NCBI RefSeq assembly: GCF_025465995.1
Contig: NZ_JANLNY010000028.1
Span: 1 to 64,000 of the forward strand
DNA: 64,000 nt
Direction: 5' to 3'
DNA from: Pseudomonas sp. 5P_3.1_Bac2
Lineage (GTDB): Bacteria; Pseudomonadota; Gammaproteobacteria; Pseudomonadales; Pseudomonadaceae
The notes beneath the pieces were generated by a model that was given only the letters and a program-made list of their open reading frames with translations, was not told where the DNA came from and did not search any database. Position 1 is the stretch's first letter. Each line of letters starts with the position of its first letter. A program made the translations under genes and the position numbers. Positions 33,839 through 42,279 of the stretch are shown here, piece after piece.

Positions 33839-34977
33839 GTGCCCTGCACCGCTTGCAAGCCCTTGCCGCGCCAGACCAGCACAACAAACACCGCTGCGCC
33901 TAGGGCCATCATCAATGGCAAGGCATGGCCGCTGACCCACTGACTGACCGCCCCGGTCAGCAACGGCCCGACCAAGCAACCCAAGCCCCACAGCTGGGCG
34001 ATATGGGCGTTGGCCTTGACCAACTGCTCATCACGATAACGCTCGCCGATCAGAATCAAGGCCAGGGTGAACAGGCTGCCGGCCGTGGCGCCAAACAGCA
34101 CCAACAACGGCCAGATCAGCACCGTATGCAGCAGCAACGGAATGGCCAGGCTGCTGACACACAGCCCCAAACCGCAGAACAGATACAGACGCTGGCGTGA
34201 CAGGCGATCGGCCAGCCAGCCAATTGGCAATTGCAGCGCCGCATCGCCGACCACCACCACGCTGACCAGCAGCAGCGCGACGTCCTGCGTAAAGCCCTGA
34301 CGCAGGCCGTACACCGGCATCAACGTCAGCACCATGGCCTCGAAGGCGGCAAACAGCATCACCCCCCAGGCAATCGCTGGCATGCCCTGACAGAACTGCC
34401 ACAAACCACGCCCCGAGGCGCTGTGCGCATCGACCTTAGGTGCACCGGTGCGGCCCAGCAGCCACAGGCTGCCAGCGATCAGCAAGGCCACGCCGATCCA
34501 AAACCCCAGATCGTTGTCAGTGCCCACCGCCGCCAGAATCAACGGACCACCCAGATAGCTCAGGGCATAGCCGGTGCCATACAGCGCGACCAAGCGCCCG
34601 CGCAGATGCTCCGGCACCAGTTGGTTGATCCAGCTTTCGCCCAACACGAAGACCACGGTCAAACCGACGCCCAGCAGCAGACGCAAAATCAACCACAGGT
34701 AGTAGTGCTGCATTAACGCCATAAGAATGGTGGCCAGCGCGCCGACCAGCAGACACAGGCGCATCACTCGCTCAGTGCCCAAGGCACCAGCCAAGCGCCC
34801 GGCGATGGAAGCGCCAAGCAACACACCGACGGCCGGCGTCGCCGCCATCACGCCAATGGCGAACGAGCCGTAGCCCCACTCTTCTAGCCGCAACGACACC
34901 AGCGGCATGGTCACGCCCAACGCCAGACCGATGCTGATCACTGCCGCACATACGGCGAAATAAGTACCCCAACGCAT
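33835..34977 (-). CDS. MFS transporter
   Basis: A 380-residue inner-membrane carrier with about 12 hydrophobic segments. The N-terminal half includes MPLVSLRLEEWGYGSFAIGV and the loop 2-3 type signature SIAGRLAGALGTERVMRL; the second half has PIGWLADRLSRQRLY. It resembles the YcaD/Cyanate-like MFS group in layout; the substrate is unknown. I start at ATG 34977 (AAGGATT upstream) rather than 35007. Its stop codon overlaps the stop of the convergent MocR-type gene by two bases, so the transcripts must overlap. Confidence 0.88.
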   Translation of the reverse strand: MRWGTYFAVCAAVISIGLALGVTMPLVSLRLEEWGYGSFAIGVMAATPAVGVLLGASIAGRLAGALGTERVMRLCLLVGALATILMALMQHYYLWLILRLLLGVGLTVVFVLGESWINQLVPEHLRGRLVALYGTGYALSYLGGPLILAAVGTDNDLGFWIGVALLIAGSLWLLGRTGAPKVDAHSASGRGLWQFCQGMPAIAWGVMLFAAFEAMVLTLMPVYGLRQGFTQDVALLLVSVVVVGDAALQLPIGWLADRLSRQRLYLFCGLGLCVSSLAIPLLLHTVLIWPLLVLFGATAGSLFTLALILIGERYRDEQLVKANAHIAQLWGLGCLVGPLLTGAVSQWVSGHALPLMMALGAAVFVVLVWRGKGLQAVQGT

Positions 34978-35013
34978 TGCCAGAATCCTTCGAACTGCAC
35001 TGCACAAAGCAAA

Positions 35014-35040
35014 CGGCCGGACTCCTCAGGAGCCCGGCCG
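35014..35040 (-). terminator. Strong hairpin between aldehyde dehydrogenase and MFS gene
   Basis: CGGCCGG (35014-35020) pairs with CCGGCCG (35034-35040), and the interior CTCC/GGAG extends the stem with a small mismatch. On the minus strand it lies 47 bases past the dehydrogenase stop and is followed by TTTGCTTTG. It probably terminates that transcript. Confidence 0.6.
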
Positions 35041-35086
35041 CCAGCGGTACCGAGCACGCCTCACGGCATGCTCAGGCGGGAGTGAC

Positions 35087-36580
35087 TTAGAGCTTGAACC
35101 AGGTGGCTTTGAGCTCGGTGTACTTATCGAAGGCGTGCAACGACTTGTCGCGACCGTTACCGGATTGCTTGAAGCCACCAAACGGCGCGGTCATATCGCC
35201 CATGTCGTATTGGTTGATCCACACACTACCGGCGCGCACGGCACGGGCCACACGGTGGGCACGGGACAGATTATCGGTCCAGATACCAGCAGCCAGACCG
35301 TAAATGGTGTCGTTGGCAATCGCCACGGCCTCGGCTTCGTCTTCAAAGCCAATCACCGCCAGCACTGGGCCAAAGATTTCTTCTTTGGCGATGCGCATGG
35401 CGTTGTTCACCCCATCAAATATCGTCGGCTGCACATAGGTGCCACCCGTCTCTTCCAGCACTTGCGCGCCGCCGGCTACCAATTTGGCGCCATCGTCGTG
35501 ACCGGCCTGGATGTACTTGAGCACCTGATTCATCTGCACGCTATCCACCAGCGCACCGACGTTAGTCGCCGGGTCCAGCGGGTTGCCCGGCTTCCAGGCT
35601 TTGAGCGCCTCGATCACCATGGGCACGAACTTATCTTTGATCGAGTTTTGCACCAGCAAACGCGAGCCAGCGGTACAGACTTCACCTTGGTTGAAGGCGA
35701 TGGCGCCAGCGGCACCTTCCGCAGCGGCTTTGAGGTCCGGCGCATCGGCAAACACGATGTTCGGGCTCTTACCACCGGCTTCCAGCCACACGCGCTTCAT
35801 GTTCGACTCGCCGGCGTAAATCATCAGCTGCTTAGCCACTTTGGTCGAACCGGTGAACACCAGGGTGTCGACATCCATATGCAGGGCCAGAGCCTTGCCT
35901 ACGGTATGCCCAAAGCCTGGCAGCACGTTCAGCACGCCAGCCGGAATGCCTGCCTCGATGGCCAGTTGAGCGATACGAATGCCCGTCAGCGGCGATTTTT
36001 CCGATGGCTTGAGGATCACCGAGTTACCGGTGGCCAGCGCCGGGCCGAGCTTCCAGCAGGTCATCAGCAGGGGGAAGTTCCACGGCACGATGGCCGCGAC
36101 CACACCGACCGGCTCACGGGTAACCAGACCCAGCTCATCGTGGGGGGTGGCCGCCACTTCGTCGTAAATCTTGTCGATCGCCTCACCGCTCCAGCGGATA
36201 GCGCGCGAAGCAGCCGGTACGTCGATGCTCAGGGAGTCGCTGATCGGTTTACCCATATCGAGGGTTTCCAGCAGCGCCAGCTCCTCGGCGTTGGCATCCA
36301 GCAGATCGGCAAAACGGATCATCGCCTCTTTGCGCTTAACCGGTGCCAAGCGCGACCACACCCCCGACTCGAACACCGCACGCGCGACACTGACCGCCGC
36401 CTCAGCATCGGCGCTGTCACAGCTGGCAACCACCCCGAGCACGCGGCCATCTACTGGGCTGATGCAATCGAAGGTCGCGCCAGAAGCGGCATCGCGGTAC
36501 TCACCGTGGATAAACGCGCGGCCTTCAATCTTCAGGGCCTTGCTGCGTTGTTCCCAATCGGTACGAGTCAGGCTGGTCAT
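35087..36580 (-). CDS. Gamma-glutamyl-aminoaldehyde dehydrogenase, PuuC/KauB-like
   Basis: A 497-residue NAD(P)-dependent aldehyde dehydrogenase. Motifs in order: PWNFPLLMTCWKLGPALATG (cofactor site, about 168-187), FTGSTKVAKQL (about 246), VWLEAGGKSPNIVF with the general-base Glu (about 268), and NQGEVCTAGSR with the catalytic Cys (about 302). The N-terminus and close match to the PuuC family suggest oxidation of gamma-glutamyl-gamma-aminobutyraldehyde or related aldehydes from polyamines. Its place corresponds to P. aeruginosa PA5312 (KauB/PauC). GAGGA precedes the ATG. It would take the product of the PuuB-like oxidases encoded in this window. Confidence 0.9.
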   Translation of the reverse strand: MTSLTRTDWEQRSKALKIEGRAFIHGEYRDAASGATFDCISPVDGRVLGVVASCDSADAEAAVSVARAVFESGVWSRLAPVKRKEAMIRFADLLDANAEELALLETLDMGKPISDSLSIDVPAASRAIRWSGEAIDKIYDEVAATPHDELGLVTREPVGVVAAIVPWNFPLLMTCWKLGPALATGNSVILKPSEKSPLTGIRIAQLAIEAGIPAGVLNVLPGFGHTVGKALALHMDVDTLVFTGSTKVAKQLMIYAGESNMKRVWLEAGGKSPNIVFADAPDLKAAAEGAAGAIAFNQGEVCTAGSRLLVQNSIKDKFVPMVIEALKAWKPGNPLDPATNVGALVDSVQMNQVLKYIQAGHDDGAKLVAGGAQVLEETGGTYVQPTIFDGVNNAMRIAKEEIFGPVLAVIGFEDEAEAVAIANDTIYGLAAGIWTDNLSRAHRVARAVRAGSVWINQYDMGDMTAPFGGFKQSGNGRDKSLHAFDKYTELKATWFKL

Positions 36581-36826
36581 CTCTCTATCCTCTTTCCCAG
36601 TAAAGCGGCGCAGCTAAGCTGCACACGCTATCAATTATTGTTATGGGCGGAGCAAGCCCCAATGGTGCTGGCAACACTAAACGAGTGCAGGGTGTTGTTC
36701 CAATATTTTTTACAAGCCGGGCGAAACCAGCTTGTTATGTTCACTTTATTAAACATAGACTGACCTTTCGTCGGTTTCGCCATGTACGCCTACCCTTGTG
36801 GGCGCCCAACTGAATTCGGACTTTTT

Positions 36827-37192
36827 ATGAAAATTGAAAATATTGTCGATTTCGCCGAGGCCAAAACTCGCGCTGAACACTACCTGCCAGCAGCGGAAAA
36901 AATCCTCAAGGGCGACCCTAAGCAAAACGTGCGCAACCACTACAGCAGCCCCTGCGGGCAGTTCAGCGCCGGGGTCTGGGAAGGCGAGCCAGGGCAGTGG
37001 AACATCAACTACACCGAACACGAGTACTGCGAAATTCTCCACGGCGTGTCGGTGATTCGCGACAAAGACGGCAACAGCAAAACCTTGCGTGCCGGCGATC
37101 GCTTTGTCATCCCGGCCGGCTTTAGCGGTACCTGGGAAGTGGTCGAGGCGTGCCGCAAGGTCTACGTGATGTTCGAGCAGGCGCCGGCCTGA
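36827..37192 (+). CDS. Small cupin-domain protein (DUF861/EutQ-like)
   Basis: A 121-residue single-domain cupin, with core strands in GVWEGEPGQWNINYTEHEYC, EILHGVSVIRD and the second half LRAGDRFVIPAGFSGTWEVV. The metal-site pattern is incomplete (E...E-H-E-Y rather than HxH), as in the DUF861 group. The start MKIENIVDFA (36827) is preferred to 36782, which would add a tail not typical for the family, although no clear ribosome-binding site is seen. It is divergent from the aldehyde dehydrogenase across 246 bp, so a role in amine or amino acid catabolism is possible. Confidence 0.82.
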   Translation: MKIENIVDFAEAKTRAEHYLPAAEKILKGDPKQNVRNHYSSPCGQFSAGVWEGEPGQWNINYTEHEYCEILHGVSVIRDKDGNSKTLRAGDRFVIPAGFSGTWEVVEACRKVYVMFEQAPA

Positions 37193-37215
37193 ACAGTTTT
37201 TCAGCGTCCCCCTTT

Positions 37216-37238
37216 AGCCCGCTGAACGCGGGCTTTTT
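37216..37238 (+). terminator. Terminator after cupin gene
   Basis: AGCCCGC (37216-37222) pairs with GCGGGCT (37228-37234), loop TGAAC, followed by TTTT. It starts 24 bases past the cupin stop. Confidence 0.88.
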
Positions 37239-37275
37239 CTTGTCCGCCAAAGGCTTTAAGGCAAATCGCAGGCAA

Positions 37276-37302
37276 GAAAAAACCCGCACTAGGCGGGTTT
37301 CT
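37276..37302 (-). terminator. Terminator after rpmG
   Basis: AAACCCGC (37280-37287) pairs with GCGGGTTT (37293-37300) around ACTAG. On the minus strand the stem is followed by a T-rich run (the complement of AAGAAAAAA). It ends the rpmB-rpmG transcript. Confidence 0.88.
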
Positions 37303-37321
37303 TCACAAGGTGCGCGATCAA

Positions 37322-37477
37322 TTACTTGATCTTGCCTTCCTTGTAGATCACGTGCTTACGCACAACAGGATCGTATTTCTTGATTTCGATCTTGTCAGGC
37401 GTGGTGCGCTTGTTTTTGTCGGTAGTGTAGAAGTGACCAGTACCGGCACTCGAGATCAAACGGATCAATTCACGCAT
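37322..37477 (-). CDS. rpmG: 50S ribosomal protein L33
   Basis: A 51-residue basic protein, MRELIRLISSAGTGHFYTTD at the N-terminus and KIEIKKYDPVVRKHVIYKEG near the end, the typical L33 pattern. It has no cysteines, so it is the zinc-independent (C-minus) form. AAGGGGA lies seven bases before the ATG. It is the second gene of the rpmB-rpmG pair, ten bases after rpmB. Confidence 0.97.
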   Translation of the reverse strand: MRELIRLISSAGTGHFYTTDKNKRTTPDKIEIKKYDPVVRKHVIYKEGKIK

Positions 37478-37487
37478 GATGTTCCCC

Positions 37488-37724
37488 TTAAACCTTTTCG
37501 CCGCGAGCGCGCAGCTCGGACAGAACAACGTCAATACCACGCTTGTCGATTACACGCATGCCTTTGGCAGAAACGCGCAGACGCACGAAACGGTTCTCAG
37601 ACTCAACCCAGAAGCGGTGATGCTGCAGGTTTGGCAGGAAACGACGACGGGTTTTGTTGTTTGCGTGGGAAATGTTATTCCCGGTTACTGGACCCTTACC
37701 AGTAACTTGACAGACTCTAGACAT
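37488..37724 (-). CDS. rpmB: 50S ribosomal protein L28
   Basis: A 78-residue ribosomal protein with MSRVCQVTGKGPVTGNNISH and NNKTRRRFLPNLQHHRFWV at the N-terminal half. Only one cysteine (C5) is present, so it is not the four-Cys zinc-ribbon type. It leads the rpmB-rpmG operon, with a candidate sigma-70 promoter about 150 bases upstream and a hairpin in the leader. Confidence 0.97.
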   Translation of the reverse strand: MSRVCQVTGKGPVTGNNISHANNKTRRRFLPNLQHHRFWVESENRFVRLRVSAKGMRVIDKRGIDVVLSELRARGEKV

Positions 37725-37749
37725 GCCTCAGCCCTCTAAAACCACATGC

Positions 37750-37768
37750 CCAACCCGGCATGGGTTGG
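37750..37768 (-). promoter_or_regulatory. Hairpin in the rpmB leader
   Basis: CCAACCC (37750-37756) pairs with GGGTTGG (37762-37768) with loop GGCAT. It ends about 25 bases before the rpmB ATG on the minus strand, inside the predicted ~140-base leader. No T run follows, so it is more likely a leader structure than a terminator. The rest of the 362 bp gap to the peptide-binding gene shows no coding sequence I can support. Confidence 0.4.
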
Positions 37769-37871
37769 CCGCTTAAACTCAATGTCATTGGCGCTTAACG
37801 CCGCGTATCTCGAGGGTCTTACCGGCCATACCTGATAGCGCAAGAACCGGGCCCCTACAAAAGAGCGCTGC

Positions 37872-37900
37872 TTTATACCAGAAAGCCCCCAGTGCAACAA
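37872..37900 (-). promoter_or_regulatory. Sigma-70 promoter for rpmB-rpmG
   Basis: On the minus strand TTGTTG (37900-37895), 17 bases, then TATAAA (37877-37872). A G+C-rich discriminator (GCAGCGC) follows, as expected for a growth-rate or stringently controlled ribosomal promoter. The predicted leader to the rpmB ATG is about 140 bases. Confidence 0.6.
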
Positions 37901-38086
37901 GGTTAACCGTACTTTGCTTAACTAAATGCCAAGCCGTTTTGGCCAAGCAGAGCAGCCGCCAATGGCCATTAGGCATTTCTGCCATTCGTCGCCGCAGCTG
38001 ATTGCTCTGTGGCCCGGTAATGCCCTAGGGTAAGGCTTTCTTATATGCCCGGCGTTGCTTGTCCATACAACCTTGAGGAGTTTGCC

Positions 38087-39676
38087 ATGCGTTTTGCCCG
38101 TCTGCCGCTGCTGCTAGTGCCCTTGCTCGCGCAAGCGTCGGCCATGGCCAGCACTCTAAGCGTCTGCACTGAAGCCAGCCCCGAGGGCTTTGATGTGGTG
38201 CAGTACAACTCTCTGACCACCACTAATGCTTCGGCCGATATGCTGATGAACCGCCTAGTGGACTTCGACGCCAGCAGCGGCAAGCTGGTGCCGAGCCTGG
38301 CGCAAAGCTGGCAGATCAGCGCCGATGGCCTGAGCTATGACTTCACCCTGCGCAGCGACGTGACCTTTCATCACACCGCCTACTTCAGCCCCAGCCGCAA
38401 GCTGAATGCCGACGACGTGCTGTTCAGCTTTCAGCGCATGCTCGAGCCCAACCACCCGTGGGCCAAGGTGGCCGTCAACGGCTACCCCCACGCCCAGTCG
38501 CTGCAACTGCCGGCGCTGATCAAAAGTCTGGAGAAAACCGGCGAGCACAGCCTGCGCTTTACCCTCAATCACCCGGACGCGACCTTCCTCGCCACCTTGA
38601 GCATGGGTTTCGCTTCTATTTATTCAGCCGAATATGCCGAGCAACTGCTCAAGGCCGGCAAGCCTGAACTGCTGAACAGCCAGCCGATTGGCAGCGGGCC
38701 CTTTGTGCTTAAGCGCTATCAAAAAGACGCGGTGATCCGCTACACCGCCAACACCGAGTACTTCGCGGGTAAACCGGCGGTGGATAACCTGATCTTCGCC
38801 ATCACCCCGGACGCCAACGTGCGCCTGCAAAAACTGCGGCGCAATGAATGCCAGATCGCCCTGTCGCCCAAACCCATGGACGTGCAGGCCGTGCAAGGCG
38901 ATAAAAACTTAACCAGCGCCCACATCGCCGCCTTTATGACCGCCTTCGTCGCCATCAACAGCCAACATCCACCGCTGGATAAGCCCGAAGTGCGCCAGGC
39001 GATCAACCTCGCCTTCGATAAAGCCAGCTACCTGCAAGCGGTGTTTGAGAACAGCGCCGAAGCCGCCAACGGGCCCTACCCGGCCAATACCTGGAGCTAT
39101 AACCAAGCCCTGCCCGGCTATGCCCACGACCCGGCAAAAGCCCGCGACCTGCTCAAGCAAGCGGGCCTGGCCGACGGATTTAGCACCACCATCTGGACCC
39201 GCCCCAGCGGCAGCCTGCTTAACCCCAATCCGAGCTTAGGCGCGCAGTTGCTGCAGGCTGACTTGGCTAAAGTCGGGATTAAAGCCGAGATCCGCGTGAT
39301 CGAGTGGGGCGAGCTGATCCGCCGCGCCAAGGCCGGCGAGCACGACCTGCTGTTTATGGGCTGGGCGGGCGATAACGGCGACCCGGACAACTTCCTCACC
39401 CCGCAGTTTTCCTGCGCCTCGGTACAGTCGGGGCTGAACTTTGCGCGTTATTGCAACCAACAGCTCGACGACCTGATCCGCGACGGCAAGCGCATCAGCG
39501 ACCAGGGCCAACGCAGCAAGCTGTATGCGCAAGCTCAGCAGATCATCCAGCAGCAAGCGCTGTGGCTGCCGCTGGCCAACCCGACGGCTTACACCTTGCT
39601 GCGCAAGGAAGTCAGCGGCTATCAGGTCAGCCCCATCGGCCGCCTGGATCTGGCCAAGGTGCAGCTGAGCCGCTAG
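38087..39676 (+). CDS. Peptide ABC transporter substrate-binding protein, DppA-like
   Basis: A 529-residue periplasmic binding protein (SBP_bac_5). The signal peptide is MRFARLPLLLVPLLAQASAM; the mature domain has LSVCTEASPEGFDVVQY, NRLVDFDASSGKLVPSLAQS and the C-lobe FMGWAGDNGDPDNFL with paired cysteines (CASVQSGLNFARYC), typical of DppA. I start at ATG 38087 with GAGGAG upstream; the 38045 frame adds a leader that would disrupt the signal peptide. No permease or ATPase genes are adjacent, so it must share a transporter encoded elsewhere. In P. aeruginosa a DppA paralog (PA5317) also follows rpmB. Confidence 0.9.
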   Translation: MRFARLPLLLVPLLAQASAMASTLSVCTEASPEGFDVVQYNSLTTTNASADMLMNRLVDFDASSGKLVPSLAQSWQISADGLSYDFTLRSDVTFHHTAYFSPSRKLNADDVLFSFQRMLEPNHPWAKVAVNGYPHAQSLQLPALIKSLEKTGEHSLRFTLNHPDATFLATLSMGFASIYSAEYAEQLLKAGKPELLNSQPIGSGPFVLKRYQKDAVIRYTANTEYFAGKPAVDNLIFAITPDANVRLQKLRRNECQIALSPKPMDVQAVQGDKNLTSAHIAAFMTAFVAINSQHPPLDKPEVRQAINLAFDKASYLQAVFENSAEAANGPYPANTWSYNQALPGYAHDPAKARDLLKQAGLADGFSTTIWTRPSGSLLNPNPSLGAQLLQADLAKVGIKAEIRVIEWGELIRRAKAGEHDLLFMGWAGDNGDPDNFLTPQFSCASVQSGLNFARYCNQQLDDLIRDGKRISDQGQRSKLYAQAQQIIQQQALWLPLANPTAYTLLRKEVSGYQVSPIGRLDLAKVQLSR

Positions 39677-39679
39677 GCC

Positions 39680-40354
39680 TCACAGCCAGCCAAACTCAGC
39701 CAGCGACAGCGGCTCGCCATCGCCGACGATAAAGTGATCGAGCACGCGCACATCGACCAGCTCCAGAGCCTCCTTCAGGCGCCGGGTCAGTACCCGGTCC
39801 GCCTGACTGGGCTCGGCCACGCCGGAGGGATGATTGTGGGTGAGGATCAGCGCCGCCGCGTTATGCGCCAGCGCCCGCTTCACGACTTGGCGCGGATAGA
39901 CGCTGGCACTGTCGATAGAGCCGTGAAACAGCGCTTCAAAAGCCAGTACCCGATGCTTGGCATCGAGAAACAAACAGCCGAACACCTCATGGGGCTCGTG
40001 ACGCAGCAACGCCTTGAGGTAATCGCGCACTGCCTGCGGGCTTTCCAGCGCCGAGTCGCGCCGTAGCTGCTCGGCCAGATGGCGCCGGGCCATTTCCAGC
40101 ACCGCCTGCAACTGAGCGAACTTGGCCGGACCTAGACCTAAACGCTGACTAAACGACGGCAAATCCGCCTGCAACAAGCTGCGCAGGCTGCCAAAGTCGT
40201 TTAACAGATGACGCGCCAGCTCCACCGCCGATTGTCCGGCAACACCCGTGCGCAGAAAGATCGCCAACAGCTCCGCATCAGTCAGGCTGGCGGCACCTTT
40301 GGCCAATAGTTTTTCCCGCGGCCGCTCAGCGGCCGGCCAGTCGCGAATACTCAT
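39680..40354 (-). CDS. radC: RadC-family JAB/MPN-domain protein
   Basis: A 224-residue RadC (UPF0758). An N-terminal helix-hairpin-helix region reads LLAKGAASLTDAELLAIFLR, and the C-terminal metallo-protease-like domain carries ILTHNHPSGVAEPSQAD, matching the JAMM motif HxHPSGxxxPSxxD. Despite the name, a DNA-repair role is doubtful. The ATG at 40354 follows GGAGG by four bases. It is convergent with the peptide-binding gene (three bases between stops) and divergent from coaBC. Confidence 0.95.
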   Translation of the reverse strand: MSIRDWPAAERPREKLLAKGAASLTDAELLAIFLRTGVAGQSAVELARHLLNDFGSLRSLLQADLPSFSQRLGLGPAKFAQLQAVLEMARRHLAEQLRRDSALESPQAVRDYLKALLRHEPHEVFGCLFLDAKHRVLAFEALFHGSIDSASVYPRQVVKRALAHNAAALILTHNHPSGVAEPSQADRVLTRRLKEALELVDVRVLDHFIVGDGEPLSLAEFGWL

Positions 40355-40528
40355 CACACCTCCTTGTGCGATAACCCCTCAATGGCCCCCGCAAAGCCAC
40401 GCCCAGCAAGCGCTTGGCAGTGCCACTGCGGGGCTAGCGGTATGGTATCGTAGCGCAACTTTTGCGCAGCGCTTGGCCAGGGGGGGCCGACGCTGTGCGC
40501 ATCACTTAACTCGAGACAAGGCAAGCCT

Positions 40529-41737
40529 ATGCAACGGCTGTATCGGAAACGCATCATTGTTGGCGTAGGCGGCGGCATTGCCGCCTATAAAAGTGCCGAG
40601 TTGATCCGCCGACTCAAAGATCAAGACGCCGATGTGCGCGTGGTCATGACCCAAGGCGGCCGTGAGTTCATCACTGCGCTGACTCTGCAAGCGCTGTCTG
40701 GCCACCCGGTGCATGTCGACCTGCTCGACCCCGCTGCCGAAGCGGCCATGGGCCATATCGAGCTGGCCCGCTGGGCGGACTTGGTACTGATTGCCCCCGC
40801 CACCGCCGATCTGATGGCGCGCCTGGCCCAAGGCATGGCCGATGATCTGCTGAGCACCTTGGTGCTGGCCACCGATGCGCCAGTCGCCCTGGCACCGGCC
40901 ATGAACCAAGCCATGTGGCGCGACCCAGCCACCCAGGCCAACGCCGAACTGCTGCGCAGCCGTGGCCTGCATATCTTTGGCCCGGCCTCGGGCAGCCAGG
41001 CCTGTGGCGATGTCGGCCAGGGCCGCATGCTCGAAGCCGAGCAACTGGTGCAGTGCGCCGCCGATTGCTTCCAGCATCAGGCCCTGACCGGCAAACACGT
41101 GCTGATCACCGCCGGCCCGACCCAGGAAAACATCGACCCGGTGCGCTACATCACCAACCACAGCTCCGGAAAAATGGGCTTTGCCCTAGCCGAGGCAGCC
41201 GTGGAAGCCGGCGCCAAAGTGACCCTGATCAGCGGCCCGGTGCACCTGCCCACCCCCGACCGGGTCAATCGCGTCGATGTCATCAGCGCCCGCGACATGC
41301 TCGCTGCCTGCGAGGCTGCCATGCCGTGCGATTTGCTGATCGCCGCCGCCGCAGTGGCGGACTACCGGCCAGAAGTAGTGGCCCAGCACAAATTGAAAAA
41401 AGACCCCAGCAGCGGCGATGGCATGCTGCTACAAATGGTCCGTAACCCAGACATTCTGGCCACGCTGGCCGGCCGTAGCGACCGCCCCTTCAGTGTTGGC
41501 TTCGCCGCCGAAACGCAGAACCTGTTGGAATACGCCTCGCGCAAACTGCAGGATAAAAACCTCGACCTGATCGTAGCCAACGACGTGGCCAACCCCAGCA
41601 TTGGCTTTAATAGCGAAGAAAACGCCATCACCATCATTGACCGCGAGCTGCAGCAAAGCACCTTCAGCCAGACCAGCAAAAGCAAAATTGCCCGTCAGCT
41701 GATTGCCTTTATCGCTGAACGCTTCGCCCACCGTTAA
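40529..41737 (+). CDS. coaBC: Bifunctional CoaBC (phosphopantothenoylcysteine synthase/decarboxylase)
   Basis: A 402-residue fused coenzyme A enzyme. The N-terminal flavin decarboxylase (CoaC, about 1-185) shows GVGGGIAAYKSAELIRRLKD and LAPAMNQAMWRDPAT with the expected PAMN. The C-terminal synthetase (CoaB, about 190-400) has LITAGPTQENIDPVRYITNH and AAVADYRPE, then KLKKDPSSGD. It makes 4'-phosphopantetheine from 4'-phosphopantothenate and cysteine. It begins the coaBC-dut-algC-argB run. Confidence 0.97.
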   Translation: MQRLYRKRIIVGVGGGIAAYKSAELIRRLKDQDADVRVVMTQGGREFITALTLQALSGHPVHVDLLDPAAEAAMGHIELARWADLVLIAPATADLMARLAQGMADDLLSTLVLATDAPVALAPAMNQAMWRDPATQANAELLRSRGLHIFGPASGSQACGDVGQGRMLEAEQLVQCAADCFQHQALTGKHVLITAGPTQENIDPVRYITNHSSGKMGFALAEAAVEAGAKVTLISGPVHLPTPDRVNRVDVISARDMLAACEAAMPCDLLIAAAAVADYRPEVVAQHKLKKDPSSGDGMLLQMVRNPDILATLAGRSDRPFSVGFAAETQNLLEYASRKLQDKNLDLIVANDVANPSIGFNSEENAITIIDRELQQSTFSQTSKSKIARQLIAFIAERFAHR

Positions 41738-41762
41738 GTCATTTTTGAGCACAGATACCCGT

Positions 41763-42218
41763 ATGCACAGCCTTCAAGCCAAGATCCTCGACCCGCGCCT
41801 GGGTCATGAATTTCCCCTGCCGCAGTACGCCACCCCAGGCTCCGCCGGTCTCGATCTGCGCGCCATGCTCAAAGAAGAGCTGGTGATTGCGCCGGGACAA
41901 ACCGTGCTGCTGCCCACCGGCCTGTCGATCTATATCGGCGACCCAGGCTTGGCCGCGATCATTCTGCCGCGCTCAGGCCTGGGCCATAAGCACGGCATCG
42001 TGCTGGGCAACTTGGTGGGCTTGATCGACTCGGACTATCAGGGCGAGCTGATGGTCTCGTGCTGGAACCGCAGCCAAGCCCCATTCACCATCGCCATCGG
42101 CGAGCGCATCGCGCAATTGGTGCTGGTGCCGGTGGTGCAGGCACAGTTCCAACTGGTTGACGAATTTGATCAGAGCCAACGCGGCGCTGGCGGCTTTGGC
42201 CACTCAGGCAGCCACTAA
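41763..42218 (+). CDS. dut: Deoxyuridine 5'-triphosphate nucleotidohydrolase
   Basis: A 151-residue trimeric dUTPase with all five motifs: PGSAGLDLRAM, PRSGLGHKHG, GNLVGLIDSDYQGELMVSC, RIAQLVLVPV and the flexible C-terminal RGAGGFGHSG. It hydrolyses dUTP to dUMP, keeping uracil out of DNA and feeding thymidylate synthesis. The start ATG 41763 (MHSLQAKILDPR) lies 25 bases after the coaBC stop; an in-frame ATG at 41703 would overlap coaBC. Confidence 0.97.
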   Translation: MHSLQAKILDPRLGHEFPLPQYATPGSAGLDLRAMLKEELVIAPGQTVLLPTGLSIYIGDPGLAAIILPRSGLGHKHGIVLGNLVGLIDSDYQGELMVSCWNRSQAPFTIAIGERIAQLVLVPVVQAQFQLVDEFDQSQRGAGGFGHSGSH

Positions 42219-42279
42219 GGGCAACAGGCAGCACGCTGACTGAACGGATCACAATAATAAGGTGCCGAGGAGACGCCGC

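Noticed and set aside
35135..36763. 542-codon frame antisense to the aldehyde dehydrogenase
   Set aside because: No recognisable domain, and the dehydrogenase has all catalytic motifs.
37785..37985. 66-codon minus-strand frame between rpmB and the peptide-binding gene
   Set aside because: It overlaps the predicted rpmB promoter and has no ribosome-binding site or family features.
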